Below the pieces are notes generated by a model. The model saw only the letters and a program-made list of their open reading frames with translations, ran no database searches and had not been told where the DNA came from. This document shows positions 15,576-24,344 of a stretch of 64,000 bases of DNA, in pieces. The position numbers and the translations under genes were made by a program. This stretch comes from an uncultured Erysipelotrichaceae bacterium (GTDB lineage: Bacteria; Bacillota_I; Bacilli_A; RFN20; CAG-826): assembly GCA_902791935.1 (NCBI GenBank), contig CADAXQ010000005.1:1-64000 (forward strand). The letters run 5' to 3'. Numbering within the stretch: position 1 is the first letter of the stretch; every line of letters begins with the position of its first letter.

Positions 15576-18500
15576 ATGAAACACAAATTCAGCTTACGTA
15601 CCTTCTTGCTCATTGTGCTAGGGTCTACCGCCTTAGCCACCTGCGCTGCCTCTGCGGCATACACTTTCACGTGGTTTAGCAACCAAGAAAGCCTAGGCAA
15701 GCGAATTAACGGTGAGACGGATGGTGCATATTTTGCACGCGGAACAGGGACTGCCGATGACCCTTATGTCATCAATCGTCCCTTCCATCTTTATAACCTT
15801 GCTTGGCTTCAGTATACCGGCTACTTTGGTGATAATGAATGCTATTTCATCATCGAAAAAGACCTGGATATGACAGGCTGGACGTTGCCACCTATCGGCA
15901 CCACCGATCATCCTTTCATCGGACATGTGAATGGTTATGACACAACCCATGCCCAAGGGCAAGAACATGCGGCCGTGGTTTCCAATTTGACCGTCTCCAA
16001 TGAATTTTCCGATTATAATCGCCATCCTGGCGCAATTACTTCAGTATCCAATGTGAATATCGTTGGTTTCTTTGGCGTTGTAGGAAAAATTGGCCAGGAT
16101 TATTCTTCCTCCGCTTCAAGCATTGTCCCAAGCGTCAAAAATCTATATTTGAATAACGTTGCGGTGAATGACAAAACATCGAATACCCTAATCGGCATTG
16201 CCGCCGGTTACGTGAATGGCGTTGTAGAAGGAGTAGGAATTACTGGCGATTCCAGCTTAAGCGTTCCTAGCGGTGGTGCAACCGCTTTCGGAAATTACAC
16301 TCAAAACGTTTCAGACTATACCTCGGTTGGCTATTGTGAAAAGGCGTTTCGTTCCAGTCTTTTTAACAAAGAAATCACATTGCAAGCTTCTACCCCGATG
16401 ACAGGAACAAAATCTGAGTCCGGCAGTGGTAGTGATACCGGTTGGGGCGGTTCCATCGACATGAAATCGATGTACGACCACATCAAACCTCTTTATGAGA
16501 ATTCCACAATTTATCAATATTCCACCGAAGAAAACGTCTCGCTTTCCTTTGATGCGTCTGGAAATGCCATTCCGAGTCAAAGCGCGGTGAGCGGAGCAAA
16601 TGATGATGTTCCCTACCGCACATCTTGGAGATATTGGAACGGCCATAATTACAACTATGATTACGGCTATGATTCTTATAACAATGAAAACGATGGCGGC
16701 AATACAACCGCACAATATTCTTTTGTCCAACGGCAGAGTACTTCACAATTCCTCTATCTTTCTGGCAGGGCAACCTATACAGTTCCTTCCTCCTCTCTAA
16801 CGCAAAACATCACGGCTCCTACTAGTCCTAACGGCACAACGCCTCGAGCCATTTCGGATGGGAATGGGAATTATCTTGCTTTGAGCAAAACGGGGCTAAG
16901 CAATAGCACATCCTCTTCCAATGGGAACACTGTTTGGTATTTTGAAAACGATGCTATATACACTCTGGATCCTTATCACAACTTCGCAAAAATCTATCTT
17001 TACGACGACAATGGAACATTAAGTACTTCTTCCACCGTTCAAACCACATGGCATTATTCATCTAACGACAGCGCATTAAGTTCTTCAAAGGGAAATTATT
17101 TATTGTGCTATCAAAGACAGTGGCTTTTAAGTAAGACGAGGCAAATCACGCAAACACAATACACTATCGGCTATTCTTCTTATTATCTCTCAATAAATAA
17201 CGGAAGACCATCGTCGACCAGAAGTTCTTCGACTGCCGCGAAATTCTATACCGACAGTAACGGATATTTTTACACAGTCATCAATGGAAATATAGCTTAT
17301 CTCGTCTTAGATTCACCCTCATCTTCAAGTTATCGTTCATCCGTTGCCTTTTCTTCCGACATAGATACCGCCGCTTTTAAGAAGAGTGGTAATTATCTAG
17401 TTGCTGAATATGGTGGAACAACTTGGTATCTTTATCAATATGGCGCTTCCGCGTATGAAGAAGAATACTATTACTACTACAGCAACCCTACAAGCTACAC
17501 TTTTACGACAAACTCAATACTTGTAAAAACCAATCTTTCATCTAACACGAATTATACCGTCTCTAATCTAGATGCAACATATGCCACACAAAGCACCTAC
17601 TACCCGTTAAGCTTTGATGCCACTTCAACTTCAAAAGTTTCAACCAAAAATACTGGATACGTTGTCTCTGGAGCTTACGAAGACAGTGGCATTAAGGCTG
17701 ATATCCGTGTTTCTCAATATCCCATCACGAATATCAACGGCAGCACTGCTTCGTCTTCATCATCATCTGTCGACCCAAACAAAGTCTATACCATCAATGC
17801 TTCCGGGTCGAATACGATAAGTGATGCCTCTGCTTATCAGAAATTCACGGACTCACTAAACTCTATGAATACTGTGCTTTCAACTTCGTCAAACGTCGTC
17901 TATGGCCTCCATTTTATGAATGCCAGCATCTCCAAGAATCATCTAATCACAGTTCCTTATGCTTCTATTAATGGAAAAGAGTATTCCCAATACGAGTTGC
18001 CGGAAGACGCGATTGACTTCCAACTTCGCGATAAAGGATATATTAATTTCTTTGCCGGCACTTATTTTTCGGGTAACGATTCCTTCTTCTCGTTGCATCG
18101 TATCTTCCGTGATAATAGCAATTCTATCGATGACATCAAAGAAATCAGCAAGATTTATCATTACACGGCCGATATGACGGCAGGAAAGCATTACGCTTAT
18201 GTCTATCAATACACGGACGGCACTTTCTCTTCTCCTTATTGGTTCCGAACCATTGATGGGAAGAGTACAAAATGCAAAATTGGCACCAGAACGCCAATGA
18301 GTGAGGATGAACTATCCGCCACTACAACCAGCGCTCCAGCCGGTTACACTTCTTATTTCGATACGGCGTGGATTAAAAAACAAAGCAGTTTAACCAAAAA
18401 TGCCGTTTATTATTTTGAGGTACCGGTTAACGAAGGAGAATATGCTTTAGGATCCGTCGACGGCGGGACTGGTGCTTATTTGATGTATTTGGATATCGGC

Positions 18501-19262
18501 GCTAACGCACAACGTACCGATCGTACAACCATCAATGAAATTAAAACCACAAATACCTATGAATATGCCTATCCGAATGGGGTGTCTTTCGTGGATTCTA
18601 CGACCGCGACTGTAACGGCCTCCGACAGCGTGGGCCTCACGTTATCCCCCTCTTCCTACCAAGGCGCCATCTCAGTGAAACGTACCGATACGACGGTTGC
18701 CTACACGAATACTTCCAATACTGGCATTTCTGCCTGTTTTATCGGGGATTCTGTCACCTTAACGGGCAACGGAACAACGATCACGACGGAAACCTATGTC
18801 TCTTTAGTCACGGAAACAGAGAAATCGCAGACCATATTGGATTACAACACCTCTACAGATGAAGAAACCAAGACGGTTTATAAAGAAGATAAAGACGGCA
18901 ATAAGACCACCCAGATTAACGATGGGAATGCCACATCTGGCTGGGGTGACGCCGATGTCGAGATTGAAGCTGGAACCGATGGCTGGCATACCGAAGCCGT
19001 TGTCAAGAATGTCTATGTCAACGGAAAATCCGTTACGGTCACAGTCAATTCAACCTATGCCTATACTCATGACGAGACCGCGAATACCTACTATTATTCG
19101 TTAACCGGTTATCAAGTCACAGTAAAAGGCGATGTCGAAGTCAAGGTAACGGCAACCCAAGTCGCTGACGGCATTGTGGTCTCCTTATTAACGGACGCTA
19201 CGAATAACACCTACACGACCCTCGTCATCAACGTGCCACAGACCATCGCGGCATCGAACTAA
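15576..19262 (+). CDS. Giant secreted surface protein, GLUG-like N-terminal region
   Basis: A 1228-residue protein with a SipW-type N-terminal signal (AAYTFTWFS near residue 28). Residues ~50-230 resemble GLUG-type beta-helix repeats of bacterial surface proteins: DPYVINRPFHLYNLA, DLDMTGWTLPPIGTTDHPF, IVGFFGVVGKIG and VKNLYLNNVAV. The rest is low-complexity Ser/Thr/Tyr/Asn sequence predicted to be beta-rich, with few Cys. No LPXTG, membrane anchor or choline repeats are present at the C-terminus, so retention could be by assembly with the smaller upstream protein. Translationally coupled to that gene. A terminator follows. Role as adhesin or fibre tip is inference. Confidence 0.78.
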   Translation: MKHKFSLRTFLLIVLGSTALATCAASAAYTFTWFSNQESLGKRINGETDGAYFARGTGTADDPYVINRPFHLYNLAWLQYTGYFGDNECYFIIEKDLDMTGWTLPPIGTTDHPFIGHVNGYDTTHAQGQEHAAVVSNLTVSNEFSDYNRHPGAITSVSNVNIVGFFGVVGKIGQDYSSSASSIVPSVKNLYLNNVAVNDKTSNTLIGIAAGYVNGVVEGVGITGDSSLSVPSGGATAFGNYTQNVSDYTSVGYCEKAFRSSLFNKEITLQASTPMTGTKSESGSGSDTGWGGSIDMKSMYDHIKPLYENSTIYQYSTEENVSLSFDASGNAIPSQSAVSGANDDVPYRTSWRYWNGHNYNYDYGYDSYNNENDGGNTTAQYSFVQRQSTSQFLYLSGRATYTVPSSSLTQNITAPTSPNGTTPRAISDGNGNYLALSKTGLSNSTSSSNGNTVWYFENDAIYTLDPYHNFAKIYLYDDNGTLSTSSTVQTTWHYSSNDSALSSSKGNYLLCYQRQWLLSKTRQITQTQYTIGYSSYYLSINNGRPSSTRSSSTAAKFYTDSNGYFYTVINGNIAYLVLDSPSSSSYRSSVAFSSDIDTAAFKKSGNYLVAEYGGTTWYLYQYGASAYEEEYYYYYSNPTSYTFTTNSILVKTNLSSNTNYTVSNLDATYATQSTYYPLSFDATSTSKVSTKNTGYVVSGAYEDSGIKADIRVSQYPITNINGSTASSSSSSVDPNKVYTINASGSNTISDASAYQKFTDSLNSMNTVLSTSSNVVYGLHFMNASISKNHLITVPYASINGKEYSQYELPEDAIDFQLRDKGYINFFAGTYFSGNDSFFSLHRIFRDNSNSIDDIKEISKIYHYTADMTAGKHYAYVYQYTDGTFSSPYWFRTIDGKSTKCKIGTRTPMSEDELSATTTSAPAGYTSYFDTAWIKKQSSLTKNAVYYFEVPVNEGEYALGSVDGGTGAYLMYLDIGANAQRTDRTTINEIKTTNTYEYAYPNGVSFVDSTTATVTASDSVGLTLSPSSYQGAISVKRTDTTVAYTNTSNTGISACFIGDSVTLTGNGTTITTETYVSLVTETEKSQTILDYNTSTDEETKTVYKEDKDGNKTTQINDGNATSGWGDADVEIEAGTDGWHTEAVVKNVYVNGKSVTVTVNSTYAYTHDETANTYYYSLTGYQVTVKGDVEVKVTATQVADGIVVSLLTDATNNTYTTLVINVPQTIAASN

Positions 19263-19279
19263 CGAAACATAATAAAAAT

Positions 19280-19302
19280 CCGCGTCTTCAAGGCGCGGTT
19301 TT
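19280..19302 (+). terminator. Terminator of the plus-strand fibre unit
   Basis: CCGCGTCT and AGGCGCGG (19280-19298, one G-T pair) close a 3-nt loop, followed by TTTT. Confidence 0.75.
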
Positions 19303-19309
19303 CCGATCT

Positions 19310-19925
19310 GGCCTATAAGGCCGATTACTGGCAGGGGCAATCATGCCCCTTTTTAAATCGCCCAATCGCCCTTGTCACCCTTACTTACCCGTGAACGGGT
19401 CCTTGTACTCCTTCAGGCTTCGACGATCCTCTATCCGGTCCTCGAGCTCCTGGTTCTTGATGTAGTTCTGAACCGTCTTCTTGTTCAGCCCGACGGTGCT
19501 GACGTAATACCCCTCGGACCAGAAGCGCCTGGCCCCGTAGTTGTATTTCAGGTTCGCGTGCTCGTCGAATATCATGAGGCTCGTCTTGCCTTTCAGGTAC
19601 CCCATGAAGCTCGAGACGGAGAGCTTCGGGGGTATGCGTACAAGCATGTGTATGTGATCGGGCATCGCGTGCGCCTCGATGATGTCGACGCCTTTGTACA
19701 TGCAGCACCTCCTGATGTATTTTCCGATGTCGGCGCGAAGTTTGGCGTAAATCGCCTTCCTCCGGTACTTCGGGGTGAACACGATATGGTATTTGCAGTC
19801 CCATTTGGTGTGCGACAGGCTCGACACTTCGTCGTTCTTAAGTGGCATAATATAAAAGTCCTCCTCGGATGCAAGGGCAACTGAGCATTGCAATTGTACC
19901 CCCTCGGAGGACTTTTTTTCATGAC
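19310..19925 (-). mobile_element. IS200-like insertion sequence
   Basis: One transposase gene bounded by subterminal hairpins, no terminal inverted repeats and no accessory tnpB. At the 3' side AGGGGCA/TGCCCCT (19333-19339, 19344-19350) closes an ATCA loop. At the 5' side AAGTCCTCC (19856-19864) pairs with GGAGGACTT (19906-19914). The 5' hairpin is followed by T-rich sequence on both strands and contains the transposase ribosome site. The exact ends are estimated. GC content and AGG-rich codon use differ from the neighbours, consistent with recent arrival. Confidence 0.82.
19381..19848 (-). CDS. tnpA: IS200/IS605-family Y1 transposase
   Basis: A 155-residue HUH single-strand transposase. Metal-binding histidines lie in AMPDHIHMLVRIPP, and the nucleophile tyrosine probably in VQNYIKNQE near residue 125. 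Start at 19848 (MPLKNDEVSSLSHTKWDCKY) chosen because an upstream extension would run through the regulatory hairpin. AGGAGG (19865-19860) lies in the left stem of that hairpin, so translation is probably held low, as known for IS200. The gene is intact. Confidence 0.92.
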   Translation of the reverse strand: MPLKNDEVSSLSHTKWDCKYHIVFTPKYRRKAIYAKLRADIGKYIRRCCMYKGVDIIEAHAMPDHIHMLVRIPPKLSVSSFMGYLKGKTSLMIFDEHANLKYNYGARRFWSEGYYVSTVGLNKKTVQNYIKNQELEDRIEDRRSLKEYKDPFTGK

Positions 19926-19994
19926 CGCCACGGCTTTTTATCGTCACGCCCGCATAGCAGGCGGTTTTAAGTTGTCCCTATCGGTCCACATAAG

Positions 19995-20030
19995 AAAAGG
20001 CGACCTCAATACATTTGATGGTCGCCTTTT
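19995..20030. terminator. Hairpin overlapping the 3' end of the deaminase gene
   Basis: AAAAGGCGACC (19995-20005) and GGTCGCCTTTT (20020-20030) are perfect 11-bp arms with T-runs on both strands. The stem includes the last codons and surrounds the TGA of the minus-strand deaminase gene. Confidence 0.75.
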
Positions 20031-20455
20031 TGGTACTCGGCAAATAACTTTTGTCCGGCCGCGTGATCAAGTTCTTGGAAGTTAAGATGATCTTTGTTTT
20101 CGTAGAACTGTTTATCCCGAAATCCAATCTTTTCGGCATCGCTGGTATTACACGCATAATAGACATGGGCAATATTCGCCCAAAGAATCGCGCCTAAACA
20201 CATAGGGCAAGGATAGCTGGTCGTATAAATGTCGCAGTTAGAAAGATCATAGGTCCCTAAATGGCGGCACGCGTCGTGAATCGCCATGACTTCGCCGTGG
20301 CACGTTGGATCTTGGGCCTTAATGACCTCATTATGGCCTCTCCCAACGATTTTCCCGTCTTTGACGACAATTGCCCCAAAAGGACCGCCATCGTGCGAGG
20401 AAATGCCTTTCTCGGCTTCTTTGATTGCTTCTTGCATGAAATCTTGTTGGGTCAT
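20006..20455 (-). CDS. Guanine deaminase-like cytidine deaminase-fold protein
   Basis: A 149-residue zinc hydrolase of the CDA fold. The zinc and catalytic residues are in PTCHGEVMAI (His, Glu) and PCPMCLGAILWA (two Cys). Length and the NEVIKAQDPT and GFRDKQFYE stretches fit GuaD, which turns guanine into xanthine. A tRNA adenosine deaminase is less likely because the C-terminal half matches GuaD better. The ATG at 20455 is preferred over an extension to 20527 with an unlikely hydrophobic start; its ribosome site is weak. It appears unrelated to the surrounding fibre genes. Confidence 0.8.
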   Translation of the reverse strand: MTQQDFMQEAIKEAEKGISSHDGGPFGAIVVKDGKIVGRGHNEVIKAQDPTCHGEVMAIHDACRHLGTYDLSNCDIYTTSYPCPMCLGAILWANIAHVYYACNTSDAEKIGFRDKQFYENKDHLNFQELDHAAGQKLFAEYQKGDHQMY

Positions 20456-20526
20456 TTCTTTTTTGCTTCTCTCTTGCTGCAAGGGCAGCCCGATAGAATA
20501 AACGAAAAAACAAATGGGTGCAAGCA

Positions 20527-20555
20527 AAAGAACGGATGGGCTCCATCCGTTCTTT
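20527..20555 (-). terminator. Terminator of the eight-gene minus-strand fibre operon
   Basis: Perfect 13-bp arms AAAGAACGGATGG and CCATCCGTTCTTT around a 3-nt loop, followed on the minus strand by TTGCTT. Confidence 0.85.
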
Positions 20556-20566
20556 GAGAAGATTCG

Positions 20567-23500
20567 TTAACGTTGATAGTTCAATGCCGTAATGAAGTCT
20601 TGCGTGCTTAAGCCATGCACCTTGCCGCCATCGATATAGTAAGGCACGGCCATGTCATAACAGAAGTCACGTTCATCTTGGCTCGCAACCCCATTCGCAA
20701 TCGTAATGAAGTTGTTCTCCTCTAAGGAAGTAGCCATCCGGATGAACGAAGAGGTCGAAGACGGTGACAACAACGAATCCTGCAAGAGGTCACGAGAAAT
20801 AGCGACCGCTTCAATGCCGAGACTCTTTAGGGCAGGAATACCAATACGTTCTGGCTGATAAGAACGAACCGCGAAACGAATGCCTAAGGGGCGAAGCATC
20901 GCAAGCACGGGACGTAATGTTTCTTCATGTCCTGCCAAATCCCCACATCCGAGCGATAAGAAGAACGAATCTTTCGGGAAACGATGTTGGGTCATGAAAT
21001 GCTTCATGAAGGGCAAGAACTGATCCGCCAATAAGGTGTTTGGCGAGACATAGACGAAGAAGGCACGAATCCCCGATGTCTTTAACGTCGTATCCCCATA
21101 GTTATCAAAGAATTGCCCGACGTTTTGAAGCACGGCTTCATCAAAGGAGGTGACTAATCCGCCTTCCACGGCAATCGGCATGAACTCACGGTCGGAAATG
21201 CGTTCGTGATAGAGGCCTTCTAAGCCAAGGCTAATCTGAATGCCAGAGATATGGGAGGTGGAGGTTTCGGTGACGGCACTAAGCGATAAGGCAACCGCAT
21301 TCGTCCGTAACGAGACGTCGAGCAATTGTCGGAGGTAGTCTTTCCGTAACGCTTTCCGAACGCGCGAACGACCGACTTCGAGTAAGAAGCCATCGCCGAC
21401 TTTGACGGAACGGTCTAACTCCGTCTTAATCATCGACATCATTTCGAAGTTGCTGGCCGCTTCGGTGGGGTAACCAATCGCACTATAGGCGAACGTGGGA
21501 GAGAAGAATGCGCCACTAAAGGCGATGGGGGCTTGAATCACTTCCGCCAAACTTTCGGCAAAGTACACCATGGCGCTCTTGGACGTTGAACGTAATAAGA
21601 ACGACAACGTATCTTCATCGTAACGATACGTAAAGTCGCCATAGCCGGCATCTTGGATCTTCCGTACTAAGACTTGCCGTAAGTTTTCTGTGTTTTCACT
21701 AGGGAATTTCACGGCAAAATCGCTGACGTTCGTCAAACGGACCGAGACGACATAACCCGTGCCACGATTTCGAATTTCTCTCCCGAGGTCATTCGATAAC
21801 GCCTTGGCATTAAAGACGCCAAACTTAGCATCAAAGAGATTCGAGGAGACGGCTGAAGCCGTTTGTTTTTCGATTAAAATCGTCGCGGCATCTTTCGATG
21901 AGGAACGGTAATTCACCATGGATAGTGTTTGTTCCGCCGGTCCAAGTGGTGCGATGACGCGTTTCACCGTACCCATTCTTAACGGACATTCCTCACAAGG
22001 CGTATCCCGCCCCATTAAGGCTTTGAAACAATATTCCCCGACTTTCGCGTCTGGGAAGTTCTTCTCGACTAAGTTGGAGAAATGTAATAGCCGATATGTC
22101 TTGGCATTCACTTGATAAGCCAAACGGCCATGACGAGACAACAAGGCTTCAACGAGATTATTCGTATCTAAGGCGTTCTCTTTTTCTTGGATGGTGACTA
22201 ACATCGAAGAAATCAAAGAGAACGATAATTCGGTTGCTTCGCGGTCCGCTAACGTGAATTCATCCCGCCGTTGCACCGATAAGTAATACATGAAGCCATA
22301 GAGCTGATTTTGATACATGACCGGGGCAAACACAGCAGAGGCGACGCCTAAAGATTGTAACATCTCACCCACTTCTGGTGGCAACATCGTCACATCATTG
22401 ATAAAGGTGGCTGCTTCTTGACGGCAATACGAAACCAACGGGGCGATCTCTTCGCTCCCGATTTGATCCTGCGTAGCCAATAAACGGAATCCTTCTTTGC
22501 CATCTTTGATGTTCTCTTCCATCATGATGCCATAACGGTTCGTTTTGTCATCACGCCGTAAGAAACCGCAAACGTCATAATGCATCTCGCCACACGCATA
22601 CGTCATATAATCCGTCACAATCTTCACGGATTGGGATAACGCATTCGCGGAACGGAATTCCCGAAGATAACGTTCACTGGCCGCCAAGGCAATGACACGA
22701 CGGGGTGTATTGCCAAAAGACGGGTCAGGTAAAGCGGGAGCGCTATCGGTGGGAACCATCGAAACGGGTTCCGCATCTTTTTCAAGTTGGTTCTTTGCTT
22801 CGCTTAATAATTTCGACCCAGCGACAAATGGAAAGACAGCAACCCCGATACGGGCCGAATAATACGTCACGGCATCATATTCTTTCTCAATGATGCTGGG
22901 GGAGAAAATCGCCACGAATTGACGGCACATCTCTTGGAATTCCGGGAAAGCAGGTAGCGAAGGCAAATACGCGTAATAGAAGCCGTTTTCTTGTTTGGCC
23001 ACTAACGTAGGCTGGAATTGCAGCCGTAACGTGCGAAGTAGCGTTTCATCCACGCGGTCTGGAATCGGATCCGAGCCATACGCCTTCACGGCCAAAACGG
23101 CAGAACGGTACGAAGAAGATTCGCGTAAAGCCGCTAACACCGCTTGGGTCATCTCTTCTGGGGCCATCATCTCAGAAGAAGAAATGTGATGTTGCACATA
23201 TTGCCGTTCTTCTTGACGGATGGCCAAGAGGTTATTGATACGGCTTTGTAACCGATTTAAGGTGGGAGAACGATAATTCGCATGTGACAAGCGAATTCGG
23301 CCTGCTTCAAAATTTTGTAACTGCTCGCTGAATTCTTGGGCAGCGGCCGATGTTTCATGGATGGATTTCCGGTAACTATGGAATAACCAACCCGTCATGA
23401 AAGCGGCGGCTAACACAAAGAACACCAATAAGCTTAAGAAAATCGTGAGATAAAGCTCATTCTCACGGTAGAAGAAAGACAGAATGGCAAAGACAATCAC

Positions 23501-23596
23501 CGCAACGCCCGAGAAACCAATGGCACTGACGACGCCAATCGCGTTCTTTAGCGCCTGTTCCATCTTTTCTACGTTAGTGTGTTCCGTGCTGCTCAT
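20567..23596 (-). CDS. Membrane GAF / degenerate GGDEF-EAL protein
   Basis: About 1009 residues. Two membrane helices lie within the first 75 residues, then a coiled region, a degenerate GGDEF-like module (~150-280), a GAF-like domain (~325-475), a PAS-like segment with CEECPLR (~495-560), a second GGDEF-like module (~590-735) and an EAL-like barrel (~740-1000). The EAL signature is replaced (GIQISLGLEGLYHE) and the usual downstream acidic and Lys residues are not found, so it is probably a c-di-GMP binder or scaffold rather than an enzyme. The start at 23596 has GGAGGAA upstream; an ATG at 23617 would lack one. It overlaps the preceding gene by 23 bp. Confidence 0.75.
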   Translation of the reverse strand: MSSTEHTNVEKMEQALKNAIGVVSAIGFSGVAVIVFAILSFFYRENELYLTIFLSLLVFFVLAAAFMTGWLFHSYRKSIHETSAAAQEFSEQLQNFEAGRIRLSHANYRSPTLNRLQSRINNLLAIRQEERQYVQHHISSSEMMAPEEMTQAVLAALRESSSYRSAVLAVKAYGSDPIPDRVDETLLRTLRLQFQPTLVAKQENGFYYAYLPSLPAFPEFQEMCRQFVAIFSPSIIEKEYDAVTYYSARIGVAVFPFVAGSKLLSEAKNQLEKDAEPVSMVPTDSAPALPDPSFGNTPRRVIALAASERYLREFRSANALSQSVKIVTDYMTYACGEMHYDVCGFLRRDDKTNRYGIMMEENIKDGKEGFRLLATQDQIGSEEIAPLVSYCRQEAATFINDVTMLPPEVGEMLQSLGVASAVFAPVMYQNQLYGFMYYLSVQRRDEFTLADREATELSFSLISSMLVTIQEKENALDTNNLVEALLSRHGRLAYQVNAKTYRLLHFSNLVEKNFPDAKVGEYCFKALMGRDTPCEECPLRMGTVKRVIAPLGPAEQTLSMVNYRSSSKDAATILIEKQTASAVSSNLFDAKFGVFNAKALSNDLGREIRNRGTGYVVSVRLTNVSDFAVKFPSENTENLRQVLVRKIQDAGYGDFTYRYDEDTLSFLLRSTSKSAMVYFAESLAEVIQAPIAFSGAFFSPTFAYSAIGYPTEAASNFEMMSMIKTELDRSVKVGDGFLLEVGRSRVRKALRKDYLRQLLDVSLRTNAVALSLSAVTETSTSHISGIQISLGLEGLYHERISDREFMPIAVEGGLVTSFDEAVLQNVGQFFDNYGDTTLKTSGIRAFFVYVSPNTLLADQFLPFMKHFMTQHRFPKDSFFLSLGCGDLAGHEETLRPVLAMLRPLGIRFAVRSYQPERIGIPALKSLGIEAVAISRDLLQDSLLSPSSTSSFIRMATSLEENNFITIANGVASQDERDFCYDMAVPYYIDGGKVHGLSTQDFITALNYQR

Positions 23597-24344
23597 AGAA
23601 GAGTTCCTCCGCGGCATTGAAGTCTTGACGGTTATCCATCAAGATCTTGGCTAAGATATGCCCTACCTTCGGCATGGCTTCTAAGCACTTGCGCCGCCAA
23701 GTTAAGAATTGATCTTCATGGTCTAGTTCATAAACCAAGACCCGAATCGACAATAAACTGACGTGACGGCTATAACAAGTAAAGGCAATGCCACCACTAG
23801 AGGTGTCATAGCCCATCAATAAGCTTTGTACCGACGCGTAATGTTTTTGTTTGATGGCGTCATATTGTTTCTTTGCCGTCATGACTTTGGTGCCTGATAA
23901 GAGGTAACCACGTTGCAAATACGCTTCGTTAAACGCATAACCGGCTTCTTCGGCTTTCTTGTTGAGGTCATTCGACGCCAAGAAATATGAGGGTTGATTA
24001 GGAAATTGCCCATAATTGGTGGCAAAGAATGGGCTGTAGCGCACATGTTGGAAGTAATAACGGTCAACGACGAGTAAGTCCCCTTGATGCATGTCGGGGC
24101 TTAAGGAAACCGCCGGTCCGATGTTCACCACTAAGTAGGGGTCATAATGATCGATTAACATGGCCGTGACGGCCGACGTAATCATATTGCCATAACCCGT
24201 CGCGGCAATCGCCATGTCTTCAATGCCAAACGAACCACGATAAACACGAATATTCCCCGGCAATTCATCCACGGAATTCGAAGTGGTAAACCGCGAGACA
24301 AAATAAAGGATGTCGTCTTCGCCTTGTCCTAAGATGAGAATCAT
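23574..24344 (-). CDS. Degenerate nucleoside-phosphorylase/Pfs-fold protein
   Basis: A 256-residue protein with the MTA/SAH nucleosidase fold: AIAATGYGNMITSAV near residue 50, VVNIGPAVSLSPDMHQGDL near 88, and YDTSSGGIAFTCY near 195. The last stretch aligns with the family's DMESAAIA motif, but the ribose-binding Glu is replaced by Ser. Catalysis as a normal nucleosidase is therefore doubtful; a nucleotide-sensing role is possible. Its ATG overlaps the stop of the EAL gene (ATGA). The position between two c-di-GMP-type proteins suggests a signalling function, which is inference. Confidence 0.65.
   Translation of the reverse strand: MILILGQGEDDILYFVSRFTTSNSVDELPGNIRVYRGSFGIEDMAIAATGYGNMITSAVTAMLIDHYDPYLVVNIGPAVSLSPDMHQGDLLVVDRYYFQHVRYSPFFATNYGQFPNQPSYFLASNDLNKKAEEAGYAFNEAYLQRGYLLSGTKVMTAKKQYDAIKQKHYASVQSLLMGYDTSSGGIAFTCYSRHVSLLSIRVLVYELDHEDQFLTWRRKCLEAMPKVGHILAKILMDNRQDFNAAEELFYEQHGTH

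Noticed and set aside
19372-19884. 170-codon plus-strand frame opposite the IS200 transposase
   Set aside because: It is the antisense shadow of tnpA, produced by the high GC content of that gene.
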